From Phycisphaerales bacterium (GTDB lineage Bacteria > Planctomycetota > Phycisphaerae > Phycisphaerales > SM1A02): 53,546 bases of DNA. The stretch is from NCBI GenBank assembly GCA_029260575.1, contig JAJDDB010000033.1, positions 1-53,546 of the forward strand, written 5' to 3'. The position numbers and the translations under genes are program-made. This document shows positions 32,955 through 40,254 of this stretch, piece after piece; positions within the stretch are counted from its first letter, which is position 1, and each line of letters opens with the position of its first letter. The notes beneath the pieces are model-generated. The model saw nothing but the letters and a program-made list of their open reading frames with translations, had not been told where the DNA came from and made no database searches.

Positions 32955-34211
32955 CTACGCCGCATTCATAGCCTTCACATTCTGAAGGCGTTGGTTGGCA
33001 AGCTTCACATAGTCCGGGTTAATCTCAAGTCCAATGAATCGACGCCCAAGTCGTTTGGCGACAACAGCAGTTGTGCCCGAACCGACGAACGGATCAAGGA
33101 CCAGACCATTGGCCGGACATCCTGCTCTGATCGGTCGCTCACAAAGCTTCTCCGGAAACACAGCGAAGTGCGCGCCTTTCCGTCTTGCCGTCGAGATGTC
33201 CCAACAGTCTGCTGGGTTTTTCCCCTTCGGTGAGAGCCATCGCGGATCACGTTCCTGAACGATGCGAGCTTCACCACCTGGCGGATGGCCAACCCACCCG
33301 CTTCCACTTGGCACCTTGACCGCTCCCCTGACGCCGATCATCGCGCCAAGTGAACGTGTCTCAGGCGAGATGCTCCAGTAGTCAGCAGGATTCTTGCCTC
33401 GAGGGTGCATCGCATTCGCTTCACCCGGAGACGGCGGCAGACGTCTGCCATGTACGTGATGCGCCGAACGTGGCTGAGAAGGCTTCGCATTTGCCGGTAT
33501 CTTGGCAAGACACTTGTGTGGAACACGTACAGCATCAAGATCGAAGAAGTAGCGTTGCGCCTTTACGAACATAAGCAGATGCTCCCATGAGGAGGTGAAT
33601 CGATCCTTCACACTTGCCGGCATGTGATTAGGTTTGTGCCAGACGATGCGATTGCGAAGTAGCCAGCCGCGCTCAAGCATGCCCAGCATGAACCGCTCGG
33701 GAATACAACACAGTGATTTCTTGCGCGATGTGGGCAGGAAGGATGAAGGCGGCCGAAATGATGTATCAGGTATGCCCTGCTTGAGCCACGGCTTGCTGTT
33801 TGTGCCATTCAAGCGCTGATTCATCACTACCCCGTTGGGACCATAGTTTCCCCAACTGCCTGCGTACGTGTCGCCGAGATTCACCCAGCATGTGCCTGTA
33901 GACTTGAGAACGCGCTTCACATCGTCAAAGATCGAGAGCAAATGCCTGGTGTACATCTCGTACGTCGGCTCCAATCCGAGTTGACCACGCCAGGCTCCAC
34001 ACTGAGTGCAGTGTTGATCACTCTGTTTTGGTCGTGCTTGCCATTCATGCTTACAGGATTCATCGCCATCCCAGATGTTGACGCTGGCATCGCCGTAATC
34101 TCTTGCGCTCCAGTACGGCGGCGACGTGATGACGCAGTCCACCGACTCATCGGATAATTTCCGGAGCCCTTTGCGGGCGTCCAATGTGTGAATTGTATTG
34201 ACGGCAAGCAT
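32955..34211 (-). CDS. DNA N4-cytosine-type methyltransferase (TSPPYW) with zinc-ribbon insert
   Basis: A 418-residue beta-class DNA methyltransferase. Motif IV is CVITSPPYW near residue 30, the TSPPY form typical of N4-cytosine enzymes; motif I is LVLDPFVGSGTTAVVA near residue 380. A four-ligand zinc ribbon (ESCKHEW ... HCTQCGAWRG) follows motif IV, then LGLEPTYEMYTRHLLSIFDDVKRVL. The central 200 residues contain duplicated blocks KNPADYW / KNPADCWDIS that probably contribute to target recognition. It is the first gene of the minus-strand island cluster. No Shine-Dalgarno; an AT-rich TATA-like box lies about 28 bp upstream. Confidence 0.93.
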   Translation of the reverse strand: MLAVNTIHTLDARKGLRKLSDESVDCVITSPPYWSARDYGDASVNIWDGDESCKHEWQARPKQSDQHCTQCGAWRGQLGLEPTYEMYTRHLLSIFDDVKRVLKSTGTCWVNLGDTYAGSWGNYGPNGVVMNQRLNGTNSKPWLKQGIPDTSFRPPSSFLPTSRKKSLCCIPERFMLGMLERGWLLRNRIVWHKPNHMPASVKDRFTSSWEHLLMFVKAQRYFFDLDAVRVPHKCLAKIPANAKPSQPRSAHHVHGRRLPPSPGEANAMHPRGKNPADYWSISPETRSLGAMIGVRGAVKVPSGSGWVGHPPGGEARIVQERDPRWLSPKGKNPADCWDISTARRKGAHFAVFPEKLCERPIRAGCPANGLVLDPFVGSGTTAVVAKRLGRRFIGLEINPDYVKLANQRLQNVKAMNAA

Positions 34212-34234
34212 TTGACATATTCAGGAATCTCCAG

Positions 34235-34243
34235 TCATAAATC
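34235..34243 (-). promoter_or_regulatory. TATA-like box upstream of the TSPPYW methyltransferase
   Basis: GATTTATGA on the gene strand, centred about 28 bp before the ATG at 34211. Confidence 0.45.
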
Positions 34244-34287
34244 TTGAACTGTTTTGATTCGAGCTTGATCGTTCCTATGCTTCGATG

Positions 34288-34306
34288 TGTAGTAGCGAGT
34301 ACTACA
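34288..34306. promoter_or_regulatory. Inverted repeat between divergent methyltransferase and WD40 genes
   Basis: TGTAGTA, five-base gap GCGAG, TACTACA: perfect seven-base arms in the 184-bp spacer between divergent genes. Suitable as an operator for a dimeric regulator, possibly the AbrB-like or a winged-helix protein of the island. Confidence 0.45.
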
Positions 34307-34365
34307 ATGGTGCCGCCTCTTGACAGTTGTTCTGCTGCAGATTGAGTCAGACTCGTTGTCGAAAG

Positions 34366-34375
34366 CTATTTATAG
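34366..34375 (+). promoter_or_regulatory. TATA box with BRE-like GAAAG upstream of the WD40 gene
   Basis: CTATTTATAG centred 25.5 bp before the ATG at 34396, immediately preceded by CGAAAG. This is the closest match in the window to an archaeal BRE-TATA element; there is no Shine-Dalgarno. Confidence 0.55.
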
Positions 34376-34395
34376 ATCGAGTACTTCGGTTGAAA

Positions 34396-35367
34396 ATGCG
34401 ACACGAAAAACCTCCTACTGCTGATCTTCCTCGGTTGGTAGCGACACTATCGAAACATGAGGCGTGCGTGACTCGTCCATGTTGGTCGCCAGATGGCACG
34501 ATGTTGGCCACCCCCGACGATGCCGCTCATATCCGTATCTGGGACACTCGGAATCTTGGGGTCAAACATGTACTTGTAGATCATGAAGACCTCGGAAGAC
34601 ATTCGCGCATCTACGATGTTGCATGGTCGCCCGATTCCACTCGACTCGCCGTTGTTGCTGATGACAGCATTCTGCGAGTATGGGATGTCGCAGCAGAGAG
34701 CATCGAGATGTCAATTGATGTTCGAAGCCGCATGCATAGTGTCGCCTGGTCCAATGATGGTCAGTACGTAGCAGTAGGATGTCGAGACGGGGTGGTGCGC
34801 GTCCTGCAATCAGACGACTTGACGTCACACCGTCATCTTGAGAGACATTCAGATTGGGTGAATGCTGTAGCGTGGAGCCCGAATGGAAAAGAACTTCTCT
34901 CGGTTGGTGGAGATTCCGACTGCACCGTTCGCATGTGGGATGTGGACAGCAGCAGTGTTCTTTGGAAGCGATCACACTTTGATTACGTCCTTCACTGCTG
35001 CTGGTCTCCAGATGCAGAGATGGTGGCGTCGTGTTCCAACGACGGTGAAGTCAAGGTCTTGAACGCTCGAGACGGTGAAGACATCATCCGACTGCAAGCC
35101 CATCGAGATATGGTCAAGGCTGTTTCGTTTTCAGCAAACAGCAGAATCCTTGCATCGAAATCAAGAGATGACACCGTCCGATTGACAGACGTGAAGCTGA
35201 AATCCGAAATCGGAGTCATCCAAGAGCCTGCATCGGGGCGATGGCCGGCCGGTCTTGCATTTCATCCTTCGCGATTGCTGCTGGCAACACTTGGAGTCAA
35301 CACATCTCATGGACGAGATACAGCTGTTCGGATTTGGGATGTCTCTGTGTTGAGTTCGGGCGATTAA
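34396..35367 (+). CDS. Seven-bladed WD40 repeat protein
   Basis: A 323-residue stand-alone WD40 propeller. Seven repeats can be read, each with a WSPDG-like turn and a closing (R/K)(I/V)WD-like strand: CWSPDGTMLATPDDAAHIRI, VAWSPDSTRLAVVADDSILR, SVAWSNDGQYVAVGCRDG, VAWSPNGKELLSVGGDSDCT, CCWSPDAEMVASCSNDGEVK, VSFSANSRILASKSRDDTVR and LAFHPSRLLLATLG. There is no signal peptide, effector domain or membrane segment. It converges with the CHAT-domain gene 67 bp away. In bacterial conflict and signalling systems WD40 propellers serve as sensors or scaffolds for proteases, so a partnership is plausible but inferred from position only. ATG 34396 is chosen by its TATA box. Confidence 0.9.
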   Translation: MRHEKPPTADLPRLVATLSKHEACVTRPCWSPDGTMLATPDDAAHIRIWDTRNLGVKHVLVDHEDLGRHSRIYDVAWSPDSTRLAVVADDSILRVWDVAAESIEMSIDVRSRMHSVAWSNDGQYVAVGCRDGVVRVLQSDDLTSHRHLERHSDWVNAVAWSPNGKELLSVGGDSDCTVRMWDVDSSSVLWKRSHFDYVLHCCWSPDAEMVASCSNDGEVKVLNARDGEDIIRLQAHRDMVKAVSFSANSRILASKSRDDTVRLTDVKLKSEIGVIQEPASGRWPAGLAFHPSRLLLATLGVNTSHGRDTAVRIWDVSVLSSGD

Positions 35368-35434
35368 TTGTTTGACGTAACTGCCCATACAAGCTTGGCC
35401 AAACTTTACGATCCCAATCGAATGAAGACGTGAT

Positions 35435-36514
35435 TCACTTTGTGTCGCGTGAGTTTCTCTGATCGTCGGGCGGTCGTACAATGAAAAGCGAATCTGCATC
35501 AACATCCGGTCCAGTAAATAATTCAGGAACGGCGCTGTTTGAAATCCCTTCCATCATAAGAATAGCTTTCGATTGCTCGAATGCCTGATGCACAGACAGT
35601 CCGAATCCGATTGCTGAATAGAATTGTGCCGCAAACACTCTCGCAGCATCGTCATCGATCTCGTTCGTCATGCCAACGGCTGCATCAACATGGGAAATAA
35701 CCGCCTCAGCTTGCTCACGCGAGTAGCACGTGTTGAAAAACACCAGTTGGATCGCGCCTGAACACGCCAGCATGGTCTGCACAATGGCTTCCTTGCTCAC
35801 ACACTTTGCCTGACCACGATCATCCGTGAAGACAATGTCGCCATCTGGTGAGCCGTGACCGCTAAAATGAATTATGGTGGGGCGAAACTCGTTTATTGCC
35901 TGAAGTACGTCGGTTGGCTGCACAGCCCAGCTCGACCGGAGGTCCACCGAGTCTCTATGCTCGGACAAGCGAATCTTCTGTGAAATCGAACGAACCTCTT
36001 CATCCAAAGCTAGGGGTTCAGTATCTCGAGGATTGGCTGCGAGAAAGAGCACAACGATTTTTTCGGGTAGTGCCAGCATCGCTTCAATCGTTGTCAGTGT
36101 GTGATCGTGCAGTACATCATGTTTTTCAACAGTATCCGTGATCTTCTTCAACTGCTGTGATTGTGCATGCTCCTTGCGCTTCAGATGTTTCCTCTGCTCT
36201 TTCTCCTCCCGTTCTCTGGCTCGTCCAAATTTCGTTTGCGCGTCATGGAGATTCTTCTGTTTCATCGCAATCTTTGTCTCAATGTCGGCTAGGCTTTTTT
36301 CGACACGAACAAGTTCATTATTGAGTCGATCTTGTTCCCTCAGTTTGGCATCTATGACGGACACACTTGAAGTTCTGGATGCGGCTCGAGTCGATGCGTT
36401 GATCTTGCTGACTAGATCTGCTCGGCGCTTGCCCTTCTGTCCCTTATTCCTTTGCAAAGTCGTAAACGCTGATTGAATCTGTTGAACCTGCCGTTGGTAC
36501 ATGCTGCTTGACAT
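35435..36514 (-). CDS. Coiled-coil CHAT-domain (caspase-like) protease
   Basis: A 359-residue protein. ATG 36514 is chosen for GGAGAG eight bases ahead; the frame is open to 36760. Residues 1-165 are a long coiled coil (LNNELVRVEKSLADIETKIAMK, REREEKEQRKHLKRKEHAQ). Residues about 170-350 form a CHAT domain: VVLFLAANPRDTEPLALDEE opens it, the catalytic His is in IIHFSGHGSPDG and the Cys in LVFFNTCYS, followed by AVGMTNEIDDDAA and FYSAIGFGLSVHQAFEQ. CHAT proteases act as effectors or processing enzymes in bacterial death and defence pathways (for example with gasdermins or CRISPR type III). Neither partner is present; the WD40 neighbour is the best candidate sensor. Confidence 0.9.
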   Translation of the reverse strand: MSSSMYQRQVQQIQSAFTTLQRNKGQKGKRRADLVSKINASTRAASRTSSVSVIDAKLREQDRLNNELVRVEKSLADIETKIAMKQKNLHDAQTKFGRAREREEKEQRKHLKRKEHAQSQQLKKITDTVEKHDVLHDHTLTTIEAMLALPEKIVVLFLAANPRDTEPLALDEEVRSISQKIRLSEHRDSVDLRSSWAVQPTDVLQAINEFRPTIIHFSGHGSPDGDIVFTDDRGQAKCVSKEAIVQTMLACSGAIQLVFFNTCYSREQAEAVISHVDAAVGMTNEIDDDAARVFAAQFYSAIGFGLSVHQAFEQSKAILMMEGISNSAVPELFTGPDVDADSLFIVRPPDDQRNSRDTK

Positions 36515-36738
36515 TTGCGACTCTCTCCGCTTAGCGATTTCCTCCAGATCCATGGAGTATAGGCTTGACCAAGATCGCTCAGCCACCAATTCCAATAGCG
36601 CGCGCAATCTAACTCTGGGCCAACTCTCTGTGCGGCAAGAGGTCAGGCAGATGCTCTCCTGCACCATCCAAAACCTTATAAAGCCCACCATCGATGCGCC
36701 TGTAATGACAGCCTGAACAAAGCTGTCGTGCCGGCAAA

Positions 36739-37236
36739 ATGACAAAGGAACTATCACCAACCTCGAACGCTCATGGCTACGGCAGTGGCCTTTGCTACAG
36801 CTTGGCGCTGTTTCTGACGCATGAGGCCAATTTCAAATATTCAATTGCAGAAGTCGAGATGATGGCAGCCGAAGGAGCACTATCGTTCGATGAACGGGAG
36901 CGAGTTGATGTCGAGCATGTGCGTAACGTCACCCAGAGGCTTGCCGCAATTCGTTGGTTCACTCATGCAGTACACCCAATCAGGAATCTAGTGATCCCAG
37001 ACTCCCTTCCAGCTTCGATCAGGCACCGTCTCACCGCACTGCAGCAGAAGTGCGTGGCCTGCACACTCCCCGAACATGACGGCCAACCAACACCGAAGGA
37101 TGTCGCGTGGGCGCTCGACGAAACACGAGAACTCTTGCGCCAGATTGACGAATTTCATGACGTCGCCACTGTGAAGGAGAACCCAAGTGTCAGCAGGAGA
37201 AGAGAGCCGGCGCTCGTTTTCAATGATCGGCACTGA
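36739..37236 (+). CDS. Conserved hypothetical protein near the CHAT gene
   Basis: A 165-residue soluble, mostly helical protein. It begins with GSGLCYSLALFLTHEANFKYS, whose LCY.LA.FL.HE pattern looks like a conserved helix of an uncharacterised family, then has LPASIRHRLTALQQKC and PKDVAWALDETRELLRQIDEF. No enzyme motif is complete (the HE is not followed by a second His). It is divergent from the CHAT gene. The start ATG has no clear Shine-Dalgarno, and a CTTATAAAG lies 60 bp upstream, not at the distance seen for other island genes. Confidence 0.65.
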   Translation: MTKELSPTSNAHGYGSGLCYSLALFLTHEANFKYSIAEVEMMAAEGALSFDERERVDVEHVRNVTQRLAAIRWFTHAVHPIRNLVIPDSLPASIRHRLTALQQKCVACTLPEHDGQPTPKDVAWALDETRELLRQIDEFHDVATVKENPSVSRRREPALVFNDRH

Positions 37237-37310
37237 GAAGATTCTCGAACCGCCTCATAGAGATAGAGCTTCTTCAATAATCGCGAATAAGCGCGCTTTA
37301 GGATTCTGCA

Positions 37311-37607
37311 CTAATGGCCTGCTGCGCTATACACGATTCGGCCACCTGTTCCATCATCCACGGCATAGAGTTCCCGCACCTCCGGAGCAGTACCGCCCTC
37401 TCGTCTTTCTGCCTGGGCTAACAGATGACAGAATGTTGCCGGATGCTTTCTCGTAAGATCTACGACGTACTGCGCTGTCACGTAATCAGCGACGCGGATA
37501 TCAGCCCGGTCGCCTACAGCCAGTGCTGCACCGATGGCCTGAGCCAGATTAACTAATGTGACGTGTTCGTTTGATTCACTTTCATCTCGTGCCGCGTGCG
37601 TGCTCAT
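37311..37607 (-). CDS. Small hypothetical protein
   Basis: A 98-residue acidic protein (LVNLAQAIGAALAVGDRADIRVADYVTAQYVVDLTRKHP is read in overlapping parts; main helix block DYVTAQYVVDLTRKHP). No family recognised. Support comes from the start context: it is divergent from the gene at 37657, and the TATA-like CTTTATTAAG is centred 25 bp before its ATG, as for other island genes. The N-terminal dozen residues are low complexity. Confidence 0.55.
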   Translation of the reverse strand: MSTHAARDESESNEHVTLVNLAQAIGAALAVGDRADIRVADYVTAQYVVDLTRKHPATFCHLLAQAERREGGTAPEVRELYAVDDGTGGRIVYSAAGH

Positions 37608-37626
37608 CCCATACCATTGATGCCCG

Positions 37627-37638
37627 CCTTAATAAAGG
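37627..37638. promoter_or_regulatory. Near-symmetric TATA-like box between divergent genes
   Basis: CCTTAATAAAGG is centred 24.5 bp before the ATG at 37657 (plus strand) and 25.5 bp before the ATG at 37607 (minus strand), so one element sits at the island-typical distance from both starts. Confidence 0.45.
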
Positions 37639-37656
37639 TAATCGAGGGTCCCGGCG

Positions 37657-38433
37657 ATGTCTGATTCCGAATCTCAACCCCCTGTTCGCCAACCTCGTCG
37701 CCCTTTCGATGACGAACTCATACGCGCGATACGAACAGTTCTTCGCCTGATTCCATATGGGATCGGTGCGGCACTGGACGTTCAGATCTTTGACCGAATA
37801 GCCGCACGCGACGCTGAGCGCATGCAAGCCTTCATCGAAGAATTATCTCGCCGCATTGAATCACTCGATGCACAACAGGCATCACTCCTGCGGAAGGATT
37901 TTCTTGACACGGATGAGTTTCGCTACATCTTGCGTGAAGTGTTGTGGCGAGCTGCTCGTGAACACCGACAGGCGAAAATCGATGCGTTCCACGCGGTGCT
38001 GGTCAACAGCATGATGAAGAACCCAGCCCTGCACTTTGACCGGAAGGTGTTCTTTCTCGAAGTGCTCGATGCATTGACCGTTGATCACATTCACCTATTG
38101 AAGCATCTGCATCGACAAAGAGCCGTACTCGGTGTCACTGAGCGCGAATCTGTATCAACAATCTGGGAGTTGTTTCACGCGAAGGATGACACGACACGGC
38201 GATATGTGTATTCGGGGCTGGACACGCTTGCCAATCGACAACTGATTGCAGTTGGCCCGATTCCCTTGGTTCTTGACCGTAGAGTTGACACGGTTACGTC
38301 CGATCCCGACGAGCCTGGAGCAGTCGAATTCAGATCCATCGATCAGTCGCGCCAGTCATATGCGATTACCGATCTCGGAATTGCATTCGTTGCCTTCATC
38401 ACGCTTCAGAGAATCAACGAACTGATTCAGTGA
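37657..38433 (+). CDS. Uncharacterised helical protein with C-terminal winged-helix-like part
   Basis: A 258-residue soluble protein. The N-terminal half is helical and charged (ARDAERMQAFIEELSRRIESL, TDEFRYILREVLWRAAREHRQ). Residues about 130-200 (LDALTVDHIHLLKHLHRQRAVLG, YVYSGLDTLANRQLIAVG) and the terminal YAITDLGIAFVAFI look like a winged-helix module, where an ITDLG-type strand is common. GAGGG nine bases ahead of the ATG could serve as Shine-Dalgarno in addition to the TATA-like box. Similar architectures occur in hypothetical proteins of mobile islands; no function is assigned. Confidence 0.72.
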   Translation: MSDSESQPPVRQPRRPFDDELIRAIRTVLRLIPYGIGAALDVQIFDRIAARDAERMQAFIEELSRRIESLDAQQASLLRKDFLDTDEFRYILREVLWRAAREHRQAKIDAFHAVLVNSMMKNPALHFDRKVFFLEVLDALTVDHIHLLKHLHRQRAVLGVTERESVSTIWELFHAKDDTTRRYVYSGLDTLANRQLIAVGPIPLVLDRRVDTVTSDPDEPGAVEFRSIDQSRQSYAITDLGIAFVAFITLQRINELIQ

Positions 38434-38469
38434 ATGCAGTGCATAATCTCTGAGCGCCTTGCGACCAAC

Positions 38470-39057
38470 TCAGAACGCGCTATGTGCGGGAGCATGAGAC
38501 GCGTAGAGAAGTTGCCGGAGGCTGCGTCCGACAGAAGTAAGGTCGTAGAGTGGATGCTTCTTTTTTCTAAGCAGGACCGGTTGCACAATTCCTTTTGCCA
38601 GGTACAGGCGGATAATGTCCCGGACATTATTGGCGCTCATCCGTAGGTTCGGATCCTGCTGCAGTGCTCGTCGCTTGATCTCCGATGGTTGGAGGGGATG
38701 ATCAAGTGCTTTGATCACGGCAGACCGATGACTGTGACATACCCAGCCGTAGAGATCCCAGTCTACGATCGGGAAATCGTGATCGAATTCCGGAAGCCCT
38801 TGGTCTCTGCGCAGATGTAGTTGAATTTTCTGACCGATGCCGGTCAGCCAGTACACCCTCGATCGCACCGAACAACTGTTCATGCACATTGCCAGACCGT
38901 GCTGCTCAAGCATCCGCAGCGCATGACTCATTTTTCCAAGCGGTATGTCAAATCGCTGAGCAAGCTGCCGGGCAGTCACGGGTTGCATCATGCGTTCAAC
39001 GATTCGCCGACGCAACTGGCTTCGCTGAACACCATCCGGTATTCCTACCTCTTTCAT
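38470..39057 (-). CDS. Double winged-helix DNA-binding protein
   Basis: A 195-residue protein with two winged-helix modules. Module 1 (about 10-75): LRRRIVERMMQPVTARQLAQRF, IPLGKMSHALRMLEQHGLA, VYWLTGIG. Module 2 (about 105-185): SHRSAVIKALDHPLQPSEIKRRA, MSANNVRDIIRLYLAKGIV, PLYDLTSVGRSLRQLL. Both have the TxLG/LTxxG wing ending typical of MarR/ArsR-like regulators. No ligand-binding part is visible. It probably regulates island genes. It is convergent with the gene at 37657 and divergent from a small zinc-finger gene. Confidence 0.78.
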   Translation of the reverse strand: MKEVGIPDGVQRSQLRRRIVERMMQPVTARQLAQRFDIPLGKMSHALRMLEQHGLAMCMNSCSVRSRVYWLTGIGQKIQLHLRRDQGLPEFDHDFPIVDWDLYGWVCHSHRSAVIKALDHPLQPSEIKRRALQQDPNLRMSANNVRDIIRLYLAKGIVQPVLLRKKKHPLYDLTSVGRSLRQLLYASHAPAHSAF

Positions 39058-39214
39058 TCACTGATTGTGTCGATTCATCTTCTTATTGATTCAACTGATC
39101 TGCGCTACCCTCACTTCCCGCCTCCGGTAGCCAACAACCTCCACCTGCGTCATCACCGACATTTGCCATGCAATTCAGTTCAACGCTTTTCAAGAAGCCT
39201 TCGGTAGTGTGAAT

Positions 39215-39424
39215 ATGGATGATGATGAACACGCACCGTGCAAATGCGATCAGTGCAGACGGGGACTGAACTTGGGCGTCAATGTCTACCGCGCTGAGGA
39301 CGGCGTGATCGGCCCCCGGGGGTTCGTCTCACTGGACCAGCCGCAACTGTTCTGCTGTGAATCCTGCCTGCGAGACTTCTATGATGATGTGGATGTGTTG
39401 AGACTTCCAAAACGAATTCCGTAA
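39215..39424 (+). CDS. Small zinc-finger protein
   Basis: A 69-residue protein (ATG 39215; GTG 39209 possible) with two cysteine pairs: CKCDQC near residue 9 and CCESC near residue 47, enough for one treble-clef-like zinc site. The acidic start (MDDDEHAP) and the FVSLDQPQLFCCESCLRDFYDD block suggest a metal-stabilised protein-binding module. Unknown function. Confidence 0.62.
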   Translation: MDDDEHAPCKCDQCRRGLNLGVNVYRAEDGVIGPRGFVSLDQPQLFCCESCLRDFYDDVDVLRLPKRIP

Positions 39425-39454
39425 TCGACCACATGACGTGGTGTGGCCGGACCT

Positions 39455-39892
39455 TCAGTTGAGTTCGTCGTAGATTGCATCAAAGAGACGTCGTGCCTCG
39501 GTCAGTTCATTCAGTCGATCTACGTCTTGCCCACGGTCGAAGTTGTACAACGTTTCAACTGCATCATGTTCCCCACCAAGCACTTTCAGAAGTATGTCAC
39601 TGCGCCGCACATGGATAGAGAGCTTCGAGACTTTACCGCCTTGAATGCCGAACTTGGACGGTTCGCTGAAGAACTTGATGTCCGCTCGGACTTCGGGCTT
39701 CTCGGCATAATGACGTTCAGGCAGATAGACGGCCATGACGCCGTGTCCATCCGGACTCCATTCAACTGAGTAACCACGTTGAATGAACTTCAGAGCCTTC
39801 TCGCGCTTGTACTGCTTCCATGCTTCGAGTTCATCGCGAGTGCCCTCCCAGAGAATGCCGTCTTCATGGATTCCGCCGTGCTCACTCGTCAT
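39455..39892 (-). CDS. Hypothetical protein
   Basis: A 145-residue mixed alpha/beta protein without a recognised domain: WEGTRDELEAWKQYKREKA, a beta segment YSVEWSPDGHGVMAVYLPER, then ADIKFFSEPSKFGIQGGKVS and an acidic helical end (RLNELTEARRLFDAIYDEL). ATG 39892 is preferred over the TTG at 39904 because the TATA-like GCTTAAATAC is centred exactly 25.5 bp upstream and no Shine-Dalgarno is present. Confidence 0.65.
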   Translation of the reverse strand: MTSEHGGIHEDGILWEGTRDELEAWKQYKREKALKFIQRGYSVEWSPDGHGVMAVYLPERHYAEKPEVRADIKFFSEPSKFGIQGGKVSKLSIHVRRSDILLKVLGGEHDAVETLYNFDRGQDVDRLNELTEARRLFDAIYDELN

Positions 39893-39912
39893 CGTTATAG
39901 ACAAGCATGAGA

Positions 39913-39922
39913 GTATTTAAGC
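39913..39922 (-). promoter_or_regulatory. TATA-like box upstream of the 39455-39892 gene
   Basis: GCTTAAATAC on the gene strand, centred 25.5 bp before ATG 39892. Confidence 0.5.
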
Positions 39923-40224
39923 ATTGTGAACAACGATGCTGATATGCCGAAAATTCATGACGAGTTCAATTCAATCAATATTTTCCGGCACCACAATCTT
40001 TATAAAGTCTGCATTCTACTTGCGCCATACATAATGCACGCAGGCTATACACTCGCATGTATTCCCATGCAATGTGATCTGAATCGATCGCGCCTCGGCA
40101 GAGGCTTTGAACCTTCTGGTTCACACGCAAGGGGTTTGTGAACTCCAATCGACCGAACCAATTGGATCACACATCCCTGGAGGCTTGATCCGATTTTGTT
40201 CGTGATGCAGGAATTCAGTTGAGT

Positions 40225-40234
40225 GCTTATAAGC
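40225..40234 (+). promoter_or_regulatory. Palindromic TATA-like box upstream of the integrase
   Basis: GCTTATAAGC, a perfect 10-bp palindrome, centred 25.5 bp before the ATG at 40255. No Shine-Dalgarno lies between. Confidence 0.55.
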
Positions 40235-40254
40235 GCTGCGGCATTCATAAACAG

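Larger units (their letters stand above)
39905..40254. other. 350-bp non-coding region upstream of the integrase with three hairpins
   Basis: No gene is supported. It contains the TATA-like boxes at 39913-39922 and 40225-40234, and three consecutive stem-loops: GCCTC/GAGGC at 40092-40105, GAACC/GGTTC at 40109-40122, and GTTCACA/TGTGAAC at 40119-40143. Such clustered inverted repeats beside an integrase are candidates for an attachment site or recombinase-binding arms. No tRNA gene could be folded here. Confidence 0.45.

Noticed and set aside
36675-36683. CTTATAAAG as the TATA box of the gene at 36739
   Set aside because: It is 60 bp from that start. The ATG at the right distance (36705) opens a three-codon frame in a different phase.
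39428-39442. ACCAC/GTGGT hairpin as a terminator between convergent genes
   Set aside because: Only a five-base stem without a T-run on either strand.
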